A stretch of DNA of 64,000 nucleotides from Talinum fruticosum (GCA_021018815.1 JAITYX010000034.1:3410001-3474000), one strand, 5' to 3'; numbered from the stretch's first letter, positions 1 through 12,181 are shown. A program made the numbers and translations. Notes: generated from the sequence alone by a model not told the origin.

Positions 1-730
1 ATGCCAAGAAATTCGTAAGAAGATAGCACACCCCTTTAAAACCCAAGCCGACAGCGAAGGTCAAGTGAACACAAGTAGATCCCCGAAAACCAAGAAAACA
101 AAGAGCAAGCGGATGAGTCCAGGCGGAAGATCACCAAAAACAGGCAAACAAACACAACCAATAAACTAACCGAACCCAATCTAAAAACACCTTAGGCGGA
201 TAAAAGTCCGACAACAGATCGGTAGAAGAAGTACAAAAAAGATATGAGCATCAAAAATAAAACCTCATCCATCCAAAAGACAGTCCGCACAGCTGAGGAA
301 AAAGCGGGAATGGAACACCATAATAGGAGTAGAGAAAAGAAAAAGCGACCAAAAGAAAGAGAAAACAAGATTTGTGGCCCGGAATAAAGAAATAACCAAA
401 AGGCCAAAACCGTCGAAGAACCCAACCTACATAAGAAAAACCAACAATATCAATCCCCCAAGAAAGCCAAAGAGAAGAAGAGAAAAGGAAAGGCCTAAGA
501 GAGGCAGGACTAAGAGGGAGAAGAACAGGAAGACAAGAGCCCATCCCCACAACCAAACATCCCAACCAATAACCAAAAGGCCAGCAAACAAAAATGAAAA
601 AAGACTAACAAAAGAGAGAGAGAAAAGAACATCCTAACCACTAAACGAAGAAGAGTACATAAATTAAAGAAAATTAATACAATAAAAACACCCCTGCAAC
701 CTTTTCTGAACTCAATTCTCTTACTCACCG
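1..730. other. Unassigned purine-rich stretch
   Basis: The plus strand is strongly A/G-rich, with many short AAG and GAGA runs. Short frames exist on both strands, but their products are low-complexity (Lys/Arg-rich on plus, Leu/Phe-rich on minus) and match no family I recognise. It lies where the pol part of the old Sirevirus remnant to its right would be expected, but I see no integrase, reverse transcriptase or RNase H motif. It is probably other decayed repeat DNA. Confidence 0.4.
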
Positions 731-2274
731 TCCGAGTTGGACTAGGCTCAAATTTTCCGAAAAGGGATTTTTCTTAAATCCATTTTTAAAAGACTATTAT
801 AGGAGTTATCTTCCTGTTCAGAGTTAAATCCCAAAACTTCCTGTTCGAGTTAAATCCCAAACCTTCTATTCTAAATGAAACAAGCCGAGAACCCAAGAGT
901 AGATTAAGGTTTTTCTTACCTTGAGTGAGTTTTAAAATCATGTTATGAGACTCTTCCAAGTTTTTGTTCAAAAGTTCATTCTCATAATTCAGGTTCTCAA
1001 ACTTAGTCTCATTATCTTATGAGCTAGTATCATCTACCTTGACACTAAGTCTTAGTTTTTCTAAATCCTTTTTAAAAATAGTGTTCTTAGTTTCAAGAGA
1101 CTCAAGCTTTTCTTGAAATAAGGTAAAATTATAATTGGACTTTTCCTCTAAAGTAAAAATGTACTTAGCAAGGTCTTTCTTAAAGAACTTAAAAAGTAGT
1201 CAATTACCTCTTGACGATCGGTTTCTTGATAACCGGATGAATCTTATTCGAGTCAATCATGGCCATTAGACACTTGGATTCATCCTTAGTGTCATCTTCA
1301 TCTTCCGACTTATCCTCACTATAAGTGATGGCCTTCTTCTTCCTTTTCGAATCTCTTTAATTATTCAAGTAGTATCCGATAGTGTGTTCCTTACTTGCAC
1401 ACTCAAAACACCCCGAATAATTAGTAGAAGAAGACTTGAGAGAGAGAGAGAGAGGAGCTTTGCCTTTTCTTTTTCTTCCGAGAACCTAGGTTCTAGGCTT
1501 ATTTTTTCATTTCTTATGGTTCATCATCTTCTTGAAGTCTCTGGCAATTTGTTCAATTAGGTCATCTTCGAGTCTAAGCTGCTTGTACTTAGTTCAGCTT
1601 CTTCCGAGGCCTTCAACGTGACATTCTTGCTCAAACTAACCTCGGCTTCCTCTTCTTAAAGATGAAGCTCATGGGTCAAAGGTTTCCCAATATGCTCATC
1701 TAAATTTAATGTACTAAGGTCTTAAGCTTCTTCAATAGTTGTCACCCTTGGACCCCATTTCTTCTTAGGTAGACCACTCGAAGCTTTCTAACCACTTCTT
1801 CATTAGGCATCTTCTTACCAAGAGATTTGAGATTGTTTGATATCTCAATAAACCTCTCATCAGCCTCCATTTTTAATAATTCGTATTTGTGCAAGTATTG
1901 GCTGATCTTGGTCCGCCTCGACATGGCATGTTCCTTCATATGTGGTCAACAAGATGTCCGACATTTCTTTTGTTATTTTGTAAGCTGAGACCCTATTAAA
2001 CTCATATGAGTCTAATACACACATCAAGATATTCATTGCTCCGTGGCTCTTCTAGTGCTTTTGTTTCTCGTCGGTGGTGAACTCATACTTCAATTTTGGA
2101 ACAAAATTGTTGTTAATTTCTTCATTGCGATGTAGTTCTCATCCGTGATGATGTCCCAAACGTCATCATCTTGATCCGGCTCGAAGCTCGCATCATTTTC
2201 TTCTAGTGTGTGAAGTTTAAGCCTCCGAACTTGGGTGGCCTCAAGAAAGATTTTCCTTCTTCAAACAAACAAGG
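731..2274 (-). pseudogene. Degenerate Sirevirus gag (old remnant)
   Basis: Read on the minus strand, this is a copia-type gag. The N-terminal block near 2220-2270 resembles the RPPKF start of the two better gag genes in this window. A UBN2-like helical segment follows at about 1742-1939, then a zinc knuckle near 1385-1420 that begins CFEC but has Tyr where the last Cys should be. A Lys/Glu-rich tail near 786-971 ends in a block shared with Sirevirus B gag (ILKFTQGQKNLDMLLGS there). Many stops and frameshifts are present. The sequence between the gag start and the primer-binding site is missing, so gag runs straight into LTR sequence at about 2275. It is non-functional. Confidence 0.7.
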
Positions 2275-2454
2275 TGTTTTACGAGGAAACCCTCCTGGAG
2301 CATAAAACCTTTGATAGTGCTAATCCAAGCACTAAGTAAAATCAAATAATTGAATCCTCAATTACAATGAATAAGATAACCCGCATTTGTTCCCTAACAA
2401 ATCGGTTACAATTTTTCCAAGCCCAAAAGTTCCATTATTTGACCTAGTACTACA
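2275..2454 (-). repeat. LTR fragment of the old Sirevirus remnant
   Basis: This stretch aligns with the middle of the other Sirevirus LTRs: the block around CCCTCCTGG, then the CTAATCCAAGCACTAAG and CCTAGTAC blocks. It stops abruptly at CTAGTACTACA, where the 3' LTR of Sirevirus A begins. The matching continuation (GAAGTTGAAG...) appears after 13633, on the other side of that insertion. So this is one half of a split LTR. Confidence 0.65.
2450..2454. repeat. Left target-site duplication of Sirevirus A (decayed)
   Basis: CTACA here against TTACG at 13629-13633. Joining the two flanks gives CTAGTACTACGAAGTTGAAG, which restores a continuous LTR of the older remnant. This supports a 5-bp duplication with two later transitions. 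Confidence 0.5.
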
Positions 2455-5399
2455 TCAAGGTTTGCCCGTGGAGAGTCTAAGTCACCTTAGAAGGGAGCTG
2501 CATAGGATGATGAAAAAATTTAAAAATTTTTGCAACAATTCAGACTTAACAATAGATTTTGAGTCTACATTGCACTCGTAACGGTGATAACACAGATTTA
2601 CATGGAAACCCTCTTGGGGCAGAAAACCACGAGACAGTACTAATCCAAGTACCAAGTTAAATCCACTATTTTGAATCCACAAAATACGAGAGGATCGACT
2701 TAACTAGAATTGTTCCCTTAAACAATTCCTTACAATGTTTTGCTAGACTCATAAGTTCCCTTATCTAATCTAGTACTTCCTGACTGAGGTAACCTTTACA
2801 ATCGGGGATAACTCAGTGGAACTAACCCTTACAGCTCGGTCAAGGGACCTTATGTAGAAAGTAAGAAAAGAATGTGAAGGTTTGCTCGTGGAGAGTCTTG
2901 GTCACCCTAGAGGGGGTGAATAGGGTGATGAGGGAATTTTAAAACAATGGTAGGGTTAAAGTTTAAACTGAATAATCAAGACAGTTTGAGTCTAGATTGG
3001 ACTCGTAAAAGTATGAAATCGGATTTACGTTGAAACCCTCCTGGGGCGAAAACGACGGCCGGTGCTAATCCAAGCACCAAGTCAAATCCACTATTTGAAT
3101 CCATAAAATATAGTAGACTGACTCAACCGAAGTGCTCCCTGTAAACAATTCCAAACAGAGTTTTCCTAGACTCGAAGTTCCCTTATCCGATCTAGTACTT
3201 CCTCACCGAGGTAACATTTACAACTAGGGACAATTGAGTTGAGTTAACCCTTACAGCTCGGTCAAGGGACCTTACGTGGAGAGTAAGAAAGAGTATGTGA
3301 CTGATTACACGACTTTACAACTCGGAAAAGTGTTAAGTACGGACTTTGAGTTGTAAGAAGAAGATTGAATGAGTATTATACAAAGAGATATAATTTCAAG
3401 CAATGTGTTCGGCAATCTTCAAGTCTTGTGAAGTGGCTTCTATTTATAGATGACCAAGAAGATTAGTCGTTGTGACTATCTTCCGAATAGATGTCCTTTA
3501 TGAACGTTGTAACGGTTCTTCGAGTCGTCGAGAAAAGATCCGTTGAGATGTGAACGTTGTACAACGACTCTTGACTCCTTAGGATGTCCCAATCCACTGG
3601 TGTTGTCCGAAAAGTAGGGTGAAAACCACCGTTGAGCTTAGCATTGAAGATTTCCAGTTTTGGAAACAGACAACCCTAACATAGAGTCCGAGCCTAGTTC
3701 GAAGTAGAAAAGCCTTGTCTGGCTGGTGATTGACGACTTGAAGCCGGTTGCTTTTGTAATTTAAAAATAGGATAACCTCGTTTAGATAACCTACAACAAG
3801 TACATAAATTTTGGTTCTCAAAGTATAAAATACTTTGGTCCAAGATTAGGCACGAGATAATAATTTAATTAAGATAATTAAGTGCATAATTATCCGAGAT
3901 CTAGAAGAGTAGAATTTTCCGAGTCTAATATTCAGTATACTCAAATTCCGTCTGCGTCGGTCTTAGAAAAGATCAAGTTATAAAGAGAATATCGAGTATG
4001 AGTACTTGAGCTAAAAAATATGTTTCAAACAAACATGCTAACTTAGAAAGTTGAATTATCGTTGTAATTCACTTTAACTTAGAATATGAAGTCGAACATG
4101 GATTAAAAGTGTTACGGAGAATGTTTCAACATGCGATAAGTCCGAGTAGTGTCTAAGTGACTCAAAAGCATCATTGTGAGTTGATGAACAAGAGGGTGAT
4201 TTCCGAGTCAATCATAATTGAATGAAAAGATATGCAATAGTTTCTATAACACTTAGAATGATTTGTAATCAAAACCTAGGAGAGATGAGGTTTGTACTTG
4301 AGTCCTTGATAGTACTCAGAATGATACACATTAAGAGTCTAAGTCTTTAGAATGTAACTGATTTCAAGAATTTCTTTACAACTCGGAAAATATAAAATAC
4401 GGACTAGGAGTTGTAAATAGAAGACTACGTAAGAACAATTACTTCAACAATAAATTTAGTTCTAGCAATATGTTCAAGCAATCTTCTAGTCTTGTGAGGT
4501 GGCTTCTATTTATGTCCAACCAGGCGAGAATGACCATTGATTCTTAGTTCCGGACAGAAGTCTTCACTAGCCGTTGTAACGGCTATTCTAAATCACTCGA
4601 AGAGATCCGTTGGGATGTGAACATTGTGCAATGGCTCTTGGCTCCAAAAGATGGTCCAATCACTTGGTGGTGACTAAAAGCCGAGGTGGAAACAACCGTT
4701 AAGCCTAGAGTTGGAGTTTTCTAGTTTTGGAAACAAACAACCCCGACACAGATGTCTAAGCTATGTCCGAAGTAGTTAAAACTTGTCTGCTTGGTGTTTA
4801 ACGGCTAGAAGCCGATTGCTTTTGAAATTTAAAAATAGATTAGCCTCGTTTGAATAACCTACAAAAGCAAACCACATGAGTTCTCAAAGTATAAAATACT
4901 TTGGCCCAATATCAAGCACGGATAACAATTAAATCCGAGTAATTAAATGCTTAATTATCTTTGGCCTAAAGAAATGGAATTTTCCGAGTCTAATATTCAA
5001 TATACTCAAATTCCATCCGAGTAGATCATCAAGTAGAGAGAGTAAAATATCATAGTATAAGAAGTTGATCTAGTCAAATAATTCGTAAGGAAATAAACCG
5101 ACTTAGAATAAGGAATTAATGTTTTAATTCTCTTTGCATTAAGATACAGAGTGAGTGCTCGGAATTGGAGAAATTATTTGCGCATGCGAATGTTCTAAGT
5201 GATGTCCGAGTGAGTTAGAAATACTATTGTAGGAGATATACAATGAGGCGCTTTCGAGTGAGTCAAAACTTAATGAAAACTTAGACAAGAGTTCTATAGT
5301 GCTCGGAATGACTTGAAATCAAAACTTAAGAGAGATAAGATTTATACCGAGTCTTTATGTAATACTCGGAATGACTTAGAGTTAAAAGCCGAGTCTTCA
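2455..5399 (-). repeat. 3' LTR of Sirevirus A, split by a nested solo LTR
   Basis: The LTR proper is 2455-2875 plus 4355-5399, about 1466 bp, close to the 1447 bp of its 5' partner. It was interrupted by a related solo LTR at 2876-4349. The right end GAGTCTTCA abuts the polypurine tract at 5400. The left end holds the conserved U5 block with CCCGTGGAGAGTCTAAG, as in the other copies. Confidence 0.8.
2876..4349 (-). mobile_element. Nested solo LTR (Sirevirus family)
   Basis: A 1474-bp solo LTR runs from TGAAGGTTTGCTCG to AAGTCTTTA; the expected end is CTTCA, so one C has become T. It is flanked by perfect 5-bp duplications GAATG at 2871-2875 and 4350-4354. Removing it together with one GAATG copy restores the host LTR text AAGAAAAGAATGTAAC, which is found intact in the 5' LTR of Sirevirus A near 12575. 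A TATA box (CTATAAATAG, minus strand) lies near 3439-3449. Confidence 0.9.
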
Positions 5400-5413
5400 A
5401 TCTCCCCTTTTTG
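5400..5413 (-). promoter_or_regulatory. Polypurine tract of Sirevirus A
   Basis: On the minus strand this reads CAAAAAGGGGAGAT immediately before the 3' LTR start. The same tract abuts the 3' LTR of Sirevirus B at 23579-23592. It is the usual primer site for plus-strand DNA synthesis. Confidence 0.85.
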
Positions 5414-5568
5414 ATGAAAAGCATTCCATACTTAAGATAGAAACTTGTTAGTGTGAATCATGAGTTTTTATATTCAATGATTAGAACATATCGGAGCAAA
5501 GAGTTACGGATGAGAGGCATTCCATACTTGAAAAATGCATTTCGAGATCATATCATTACTCATAATAG

Positions 5569-6622
5569 TTATGCGGATAATAAATCAAAGCAAGGAAATA
5601 AACAGATTGTGTTAGAGTCGAAAAGCAAGAGAGATATATAACTTAGAAATAAGTCTATAAAAAATTCATTCATTGCTTGAAAAGAGGGTGAGCTCCCCAT
5701 ACACAAAACATCGGATTTTCTAGTTTTTCTCCCCTCACATTTCATTAAAAATGACGGAAGAAAATAGCAATCTTGTCCAACTAACGTTGGACCAAAAAAA
5801 CAAGTTAAGAGGAGGGCACGTATCTGTTGAGAGAAGGAGGGACAAGTAGTGTGCCTGTGCTGATAAGCTTGAGAAAAGGTGGATGATTGCGGCGGTGGCA
5901 GCACGGGGATGTTCGGAAGGGGCATATCTTCCTCGAGCTCATGCTCCTGAAAGACAATAGAGGGTTGTGCTTCGACCTAGCAGCTTCGACTTGACCAACA
6001 TCCCCAACTTCTTCGACCCACTCGGATCATGATCCGAGGAGATCGGTCCCAGTTCGAGATCTTCTTTTTCTTTCTCGTCTTTCTTCTCCTCTTCCTTCTC
6101 CGCTTCAGGCTAAGCTGCTCCTTCTTCGACCTATCGCTTCGGTTTCTTCTTCTACCTCGGTAGAGGTAGACTTGGTCAGGCTGGAGGAGTCCTTAGAAGT
6201 ATCAAAAGTTTCGAGTCCCGAGCAACCTTGGACTTGTGTTCTTGAAGAAGTTGGAGCTGCTCGCATTGCTTGTTGAGAATGGCCTTGAACTCGATCAACG
6301 GATCCCGATTCTCCTAGATCCGAGACTGCCCGGTTTTCTAGTTGATAACCAGGCCTTGAAGGACATTTTTAAGAGAGCGAGAGAGTGTCTCAAAGTTCTT
6401 TGGACACGAAGTAAGTTTGTCTACCAACTCAGCAAACATAGCAGTAGAGGGTGTGAGGAGGTGGTAGAGAAGTAGAGGGACCAATAGAGGGAGGTGGAAG
6501 TGTTAGAAGAGTCCGAGTCCGAGTCCGAGTGGGAGAGGGTGAGGTACCCTCCGGAGGATTTTTGGTACGGGGCTTTTGGTAACAGACCCCAACAACTCCG
6601 GTTCCGAACCTCACTTAGGCAT
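5569..6622 (-). pseudogene. Post-pol third reading region (ORF3) of Sirevirus A
   Basis: Read on the minus strand after pol. The leader ATG at 6620-6622 is followed by a stop after two codons. Downstream frames give a Pro/Ser/Thr-rich part (near 6430-6600), a helical part with VDKLTS and a Gln/Leu-rich coiled-coil-like run (about 6240-6475), an acidic block (6050-6110) containing ISSDHDPSGS, and a Pro-rich PNIPVLPPPQSS tail (5880-5925). The same order of blocks occurs in Sirevirus B, where a longer N-terminal domain is also present; here that domain is deleted. The position is that of the env-like gene reported for Sireviruses, but I see no convincing signal peptide or membrane anchor. Function is unknown. 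Confidence 0.55.
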
Positions 6623-6760
6623 GGTGTGACTTGAGAAACAGAGACGACACGAGAGAGCAAAGAGAGAATGAGAGCTTTGAATTCAAAAAGTGAATATGAG
6701 AGAACAGAGATTTCGAGAGAGGAGAGCAAAATTAAAAGTAATAAAAAGAAGGCAAAGGGA

Positions 6761-6774
6761 TGCTATTTATATCG
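6761..6774 (-). promoter_or_regulatory. TATA box before ORF3 of Sirevirus A
   Basis: The minus strand reads CGATATAAATAGCA, followed by about 130 bases of CT-rich leader and then the ATG at 6622. The equivalent arrangement exists in Sirevirus B at 25846-25858. It suggests an internal promoter separate from the LTR. Confidence 0.5.
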
Positions 6775-7189
6775 AAACGAAATGACTCTTGGCCTTTGGT
6801 CCGACCTAAAGTTCAAACGGTAGTCTCGGACGAGTGTTACGTTCTACACTTCCAATGACTAGTATTCCAACGAGCTTTCTTCTAACAGCAAGAATTCTTC
6901 TATTGAAACACGCATCCGAGAGAGAAAAGATAGACTTTTCGAAATATTTATGAAATTCTCCATTTATCTAGAGATAATTCCGTAAGTTTGATGTCCACAT
7001 TGCTCAAAAACTAAGTCTCGACCCAAGTATATTTTCCGAGTGACTAAGAACACTAATAGAACTAATAACTCATAGCTCAGTCTCACTCTGTCAATTGATT
7101 CATTTGTTATTAAAACAAAAGAAAATATATAACATATAATTATGCAAGGATAATTCACTTAGAAATCACATAATCATGCATTAATCACA

Positions 7190-10100
7190 CCAAGCTCATT
7201 CCTAATAAAGCAAAACCGATCCTCACTAAGTGGCTTAGTGAAAATATCAGCTAACTAAAATTTCATAGGAATGAATTCAAGTTCAATATCACCTTTCTAA
7301 AATTGGTCTCTTAAAAAATGATACCTAACCTCAATATGCTTTGTCATTTATTACCGAACAGGATTCTTTATAATGCTGATTGCACTCTTATTGTCACACT
7401 TGATTGGGATAGATTTTAATGATAGCCCTAGATCCTTTAAGTGTTGCTTGATCCACGGAATCCGAGCATAGCAAGCTCCAGCTGCAATGTACTCAGCCTC
7501 GGCGATTGATAGAGCAACAGAATTTTATTTCTTTAAGTGCCGGGAGATGAGGGATTGACCCGGAAATCAGCATGCTCCTGATGTGCTTTTTCTATCAACT
7601 TTGTATCCAGCATAATTAGCATCCGAGTATCCAAGTGAGAATTAGTTTTGTGTCTTTTGGAAACCATAGACCAAGATTCCGACTCCCTTCAAGATATCCG
7701 AAAATTCTTTTCATCGTAGTGAGATGTGATTCTTTTGGATTAGCTTAAAATCATGCACAAAGGTAGACACCGAACATGATATCCGGCCTACTAGATGTGA
7801 GATAAAGTAGAGATCCGATCATACCTTGGTAGAGTTTCGATCTACGACTTTACCTTTTTCGTCCGAGTCTAGTTTCAAACTGTTACTCAAAGGTGTTGTC
7901 TGCGTGCTTCACATCTTGTAGTTTGTACTTCTTCAAAAGTTACTTGGTATACTTGGATTGATGGACATAAATGCCATCCTTGTTATGTTTGATTTGTAGA
8001 CCAATAAAGAAGTTGAGTTCTCCTATCATACTCATTTGGAACTCCTGTCTCATCAACTCGAAAAGTCTTGACATAGAGTTTCATTAGTAGCTCTAAAAAT
8101 AATATCATTAACATAAATATGAGCGATAAGAAAATCTTTTCCCTTGGTTTTTATGAAAAGATTTTTGTCAATTTGAGCTCTTTTGAAATTATTTTCAACT
8201 AAGAAATTGCTTAGTCTTTCATAACAGGCTCCGGGAGCTTGTTTAAGACCATATAAAACTTTTGCAATTTATAAACATGATTTGGAAATTCTGAGTTTTC
8301 AAATCCAGGGGTTGCTCAACATAGACTTCTTCTTGAATGAAACCATTCAGAAAAGCACATTTGACATCCATTTGATAAAGCTTGATATTCATGCTAGATG
8401 CAAATGCCAACAAGATTCTTATTGCCTCAATCCTACCAACAAGTGCAAAGGTTTCCCCACAATCAATTCCTTCTTCTTGATTATAACCTTGGGCAACAAG
8501 TCTAGCCTTATTTCGACTACCAACCCTTCCTCATCCAGTTTGTTCTTGAAAACCCATTTGGTTCCTATGACTGGGTGATTAGATGGTTGTTTGGTTAGAG
8601 TTCGGACTTGGTTTCTTTCAAATTAATTGAGCTCTTCTTTCATGGCCTCTACCCATTTAGGTTCATTTAGGGCTTCTAGTGCATTTTTAGGTTCGAGTTA
8701 ATGATATGAATGCAGAACATGCACACAAATTATGCAAAGAAGATCGAGTTTTTACCCCACTATTTATGTCCGAAAGTATGTTTTCAGGTGGGTGGGTGGA
8801 TGCATATTTGAAATCCTTACCTGTCCTTTGATTTACCAAGCTTGTTGGTAGAATAGGCTGATCTGCAGTTGGTTGATCTTGCTGAGTCTCTTTGATTTGT
8901 TCTTCGACGATTCCGAGCTAGCTCTTTAATTTGTTCGATCCGAGTTATAACATTTTGAGTTGCTCCATTCCGAGTTACCACAACAATCATGCTTCAGCAA
9001 GGTCATCTTCATCTCTGTTAAGTCTAAGATCCGAGTATGTGGACTTACTTATCTTGTCAAGATCAATTTCATCAAAGATAACATGGATACTTTCTTCCAC
9101 TTTGTTAGTTCTTTTGTTAAAGACACGATAAGCTTTGCTATGAGATGAGTAACCTAGACATATACCTTCATCCGACCTAGCATCGAATTTAGTCAAATGC
9201 TCCTTACCATTTTTGTGAGCAAAGCACTTACATCCAAATGGTTTCAAGTAGGAGATGATGGGTTTCTTCCCTTTGTAAAGCTCGTAGGGTGTTTTCTTCA
9301 AGATGGGTCCGATGAGGCATCCGTTGAGTGTGTAATTTGCTATGTTGATCGCCTCGGGCCGGAAATGGTAAGGTAGATCATTTTCAATCATCATAGTCCT
9401 TCCTATTTCTTCAAGAGTTTTGTTCTTTCTCTCTACTACTCTATTCTGTTGAGTAGTTCTTGGTGTAGAGAAGTTGTGAGAGATGTCATTCTTGTCACGT
9501 GAAGTCTGCAAATTCTAAGTAGTCAAACTCCCTTCCATGGTCGGTTGGATTCCTTCCGATCTAACTCCGAGACTCCACTTGAATTTTTCTAGAGAGCTTA
9601 GTGAACTCTTTGAAGGCTTCATTCTTTTTCTTAAGAAAATAAACCCAAGTAAATCGTGAGAAATCATCAACAACAATAAGTACATACGATTTACCTCCAA
9701 GACTTTTCACAAGAATTTCACCACACAAATCCAAATGAATCAATTCAAGCACTTTGGATGTAGAAACGGTTTTGAGTGGCTTGAAAGATGATCTAACCTA
9801 CTTACCTTTAGTGAATGCCTCACAAATTTTATCTTTCTTAAAGGCACGAGTTAGGTAAACCCCTAACCAGTCCATGAGATATAAGTTTCTTGATTGTATG
9901 TATGCTGATATGACCTAGTCTACGATGCCGAGTCCATGAATCATCATTCACAAATGCTTTCAAGCAAGATAAATAATCGAAGAGAGAAATAGTGTAGGTA
10001 TTACCTGACCTCGGACTTGAGAGCTTAGCCTTTTTGATGATTGCATCAGAAATTTAGTAGTTGGTCCGAGTGAACATTACCTCTTGACCTTTGTCACACA

Positions 10101-10390
10101 GCTGAGAAATGCTAAAGAGATTGTACTTGAGTCCTTTGGCAAGGTATACTTGGGCTGACTGTGTTGTTTCCCACACCAATTTTGCCAATCCCTACTATCT
10201 TGCCCTTGTTGTTATCTCCAAATGTGACTTTTCCTCCATTTAGATCTTCCGGCTCAAAGAAGAGTCTTGAATCTCCCGACATGTGGCGTGAAAAACAAGC
10301 TGTCTAAGTACCAATGACCCTTCTTCCGAGTTATCTACAAGACAGAAACAAACTAACCCTTCTCACTTCCTCTTACGAACCTAGTAACTC
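7190..10390 (-). pseudogene. Sirevirus A pol (integrase, reverse transcriptase, RNase H)
   Basis: The minus strand encodes copia-order domains. The pre-integrase region is at about 9780-10300 and the integrase core at about 8987-9752, with the HLDL and QQNRVVERKN stretches carrying catalytic Asp and Glu. Reverse transcriptase is at about 7870-8650 and RNase H at about 7190-7650, ending in ELGMI-like sequence. The reverse transcriptase active site, usually YVDD, reads YVND near 8105-8116. The frame is broken repeatedly, for example between the integrase segments at 9511 and 9515 and throughout the reverse transcriptase. The element is therefore inactive as read. Confidence 0.8.
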
Positions 10391-10394
10391 CCTT

Positions 10395-12123
10395 TACTAT
10401 GGTCCTTTTCGAGGAAGAGCACTTTTGGGAACCCAGATTTGAATGATTTTGTGTCCGGTCCGATTATGAGTCTTCCTTCCAGAGAATTGAGTTTGTGTCT
10501 CTTTCTTTTTAAAATCTTTTCTTATGTAAACAGGAGGAGAAGGCTTTTTCCTGTAGAACTGGTCTAGGCTTAGTCCTCTGTTCATTTGTATGAATGGGAC
10601 CATGCTAAGCTTTCCTGAACTTTACAGTTCTAGAATTAGTTTTGAAAAGATTAGAATAGGATTTTGATTCCTCTTCTTCATTGAAACCAAGTCCTTCTTT
10701 CCTGAAGGAGACACATTGAGAGCCTAATAGCATATCAAGGTTTTTCTGACCTTGAGTGAATTCAAAACAAGATCTTGAGACTCATTAAGCTTTCTTTTCA
10801 GTTCCTCATTCTCCGTTACGAGTGACCTGGACACGCTCTCATTTGCTTGAGAACTGGTCTTAAGTTCCTTCGATTTTGTCTTAGTTTTTCCAATTCGTTT
10901 TTCAAAGCATTGCTCTCATCGGTGAGAGACTCAAGTTGTTCTTTGAACTGGAATGAGTCGAGTTGGACTTTTCTTCCAAAGTGAAAATATATCGTCCTAT
11001 ATCAACTTTTGAAAATTTGAGAAAGTATTCAACTACCTCATTAATATCTAAGTCCTCATTGTCGACTCGGATTCAGCTTCGAGTCCGTAAATGCCAGAAG
11101 ACACTTTGAGTCGTCTAAGTCATCTTCTTCATATGCCATCATAGCCTTTTTCTTTCTGTCCTTCTTTCTCTTGGGACAATCTCTAACTATGTGCTCCTTG
11201 CTTGCCACATTCATAGCAACCATATTTCTTAGTTAAAGATAACTTTGAAGGAAAAGAATGTTTACCTTTTCTATCCTTCTTATCTTTGTTGTATAACTCA
11301 TCATTTGGCCTCTTTTCCCACTTCCTGTATTTCATCATTCTTATGAAGTCATGGGCTATGAGTGCCATATGATCCTCTTCGATTCCGAGGAGCTCGGACT
11401 TTTACGTCCGCTTTCTAAGGCCTTCAACACAATATTCTTTTTGGTGCCGACCTCGACATCCTCTTCTTCCAGATGAATCTCGTGGGTAAGTAACTTCACG
11501 ATAAGCTTGTCCGGTCTTAGTTGAGAGAGGTTCCGAGCTTCTTCAATAGCTGTCACTTTAGGACCCCATCTCTTCTTTGGTAGATTTCTCATAATCTTTC
11601 TGGACATTTCTTCATGAGAAATCTTTCTACCCAGAGATTTGAGATTATTTTGTAATCTCGATGAACCGAACATACATCCGAGTGATGTTTTCTTCCGGCT
11701 CCATCTTGAACAATTCATACTTATGAAGATATTGACTTATCCTCGCCTTCTTCACTTAGCTTGTTCCTTCGAGAGATGTTGACAAGAGTGTCCCACACCT
11801 CTTTGGGCTGTGTCACAGCCGAGACTCTGTTGTATTCTTCGGCTTTAATGCCACACATTAGTGTGTTCATAGTTTTGAAGTTCTTTCTAAACTTAACGGT
11901 CTCTTTAGTGGTGAACTCGGATTTGGCTTTTGGCATAGTAGTTCCATTCTCTGTCTTCATTGGAATGAAGTTGCTCGCTTCGGATGATGTTCCAAACATC
12001 TTCATTGTTGTCCATCAGGAAACACTCCATCATCTTCTTCCAATGGACAAAGTTTGACAATTTGAACTTCGGTGGTCTCGTGGATGATCTTCCTTCATCA
12101 AACTCTCCATTGTTTTGAGCCAT
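10395..12123 (-). pseudogene. Sirevirus A gag
   Basis: The start ATG is at 12121-12123 on the minus strand, 58 bp inside the 5' LTR edge, and the product begins MAQNNGEFDEGRSSTRPPKF. A UBN2-type nucleocapsid region covers about 11356-12005. The zinc knuckle near 11190-11225 starts CYECGKQ and is then broken by a frameshift before the His and last Cys can be read in frame. A basic tail reaches about 10400. At least four frame breaks are present. The start was chosen because the same ATG context exists in Sirevirus B at 31246. Confidence 0.75.
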
Positions 12124-12167
12124 CTGATCTTCATACCTTTAGATAGTGAGATCTTCTTGAAAGGCTA

Positions 12168-12179
12168 GGCTCGATACCA
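12168..12179 (-). promoter_or_regulatory. Primer-binding site of Sirevirus A
   Basis: The minus strand reads TGGTATCGAGCC two bases inside the 5' LTR. It resembles the complement of plant initiator tRNA-Met (TGGTATCAGAGC) but lacks the A after TGGTATC. Sirevirus B has the identical variant. Confidence 0.7.
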
Positions 12180-12181
12180 AT

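Noticed and set aside
374..637. An 87-codon Lys/Arg-rich plus-strand frame
   Set aside because: Low complexity from purine-rich DNA; no domain, and the opposite strand is equally open.
2878..5399. A single unusually long (2.5 kb) LTR
   Set aside because: The internal repetition and the GAATG duplications show two LTRs, one nested in the other.
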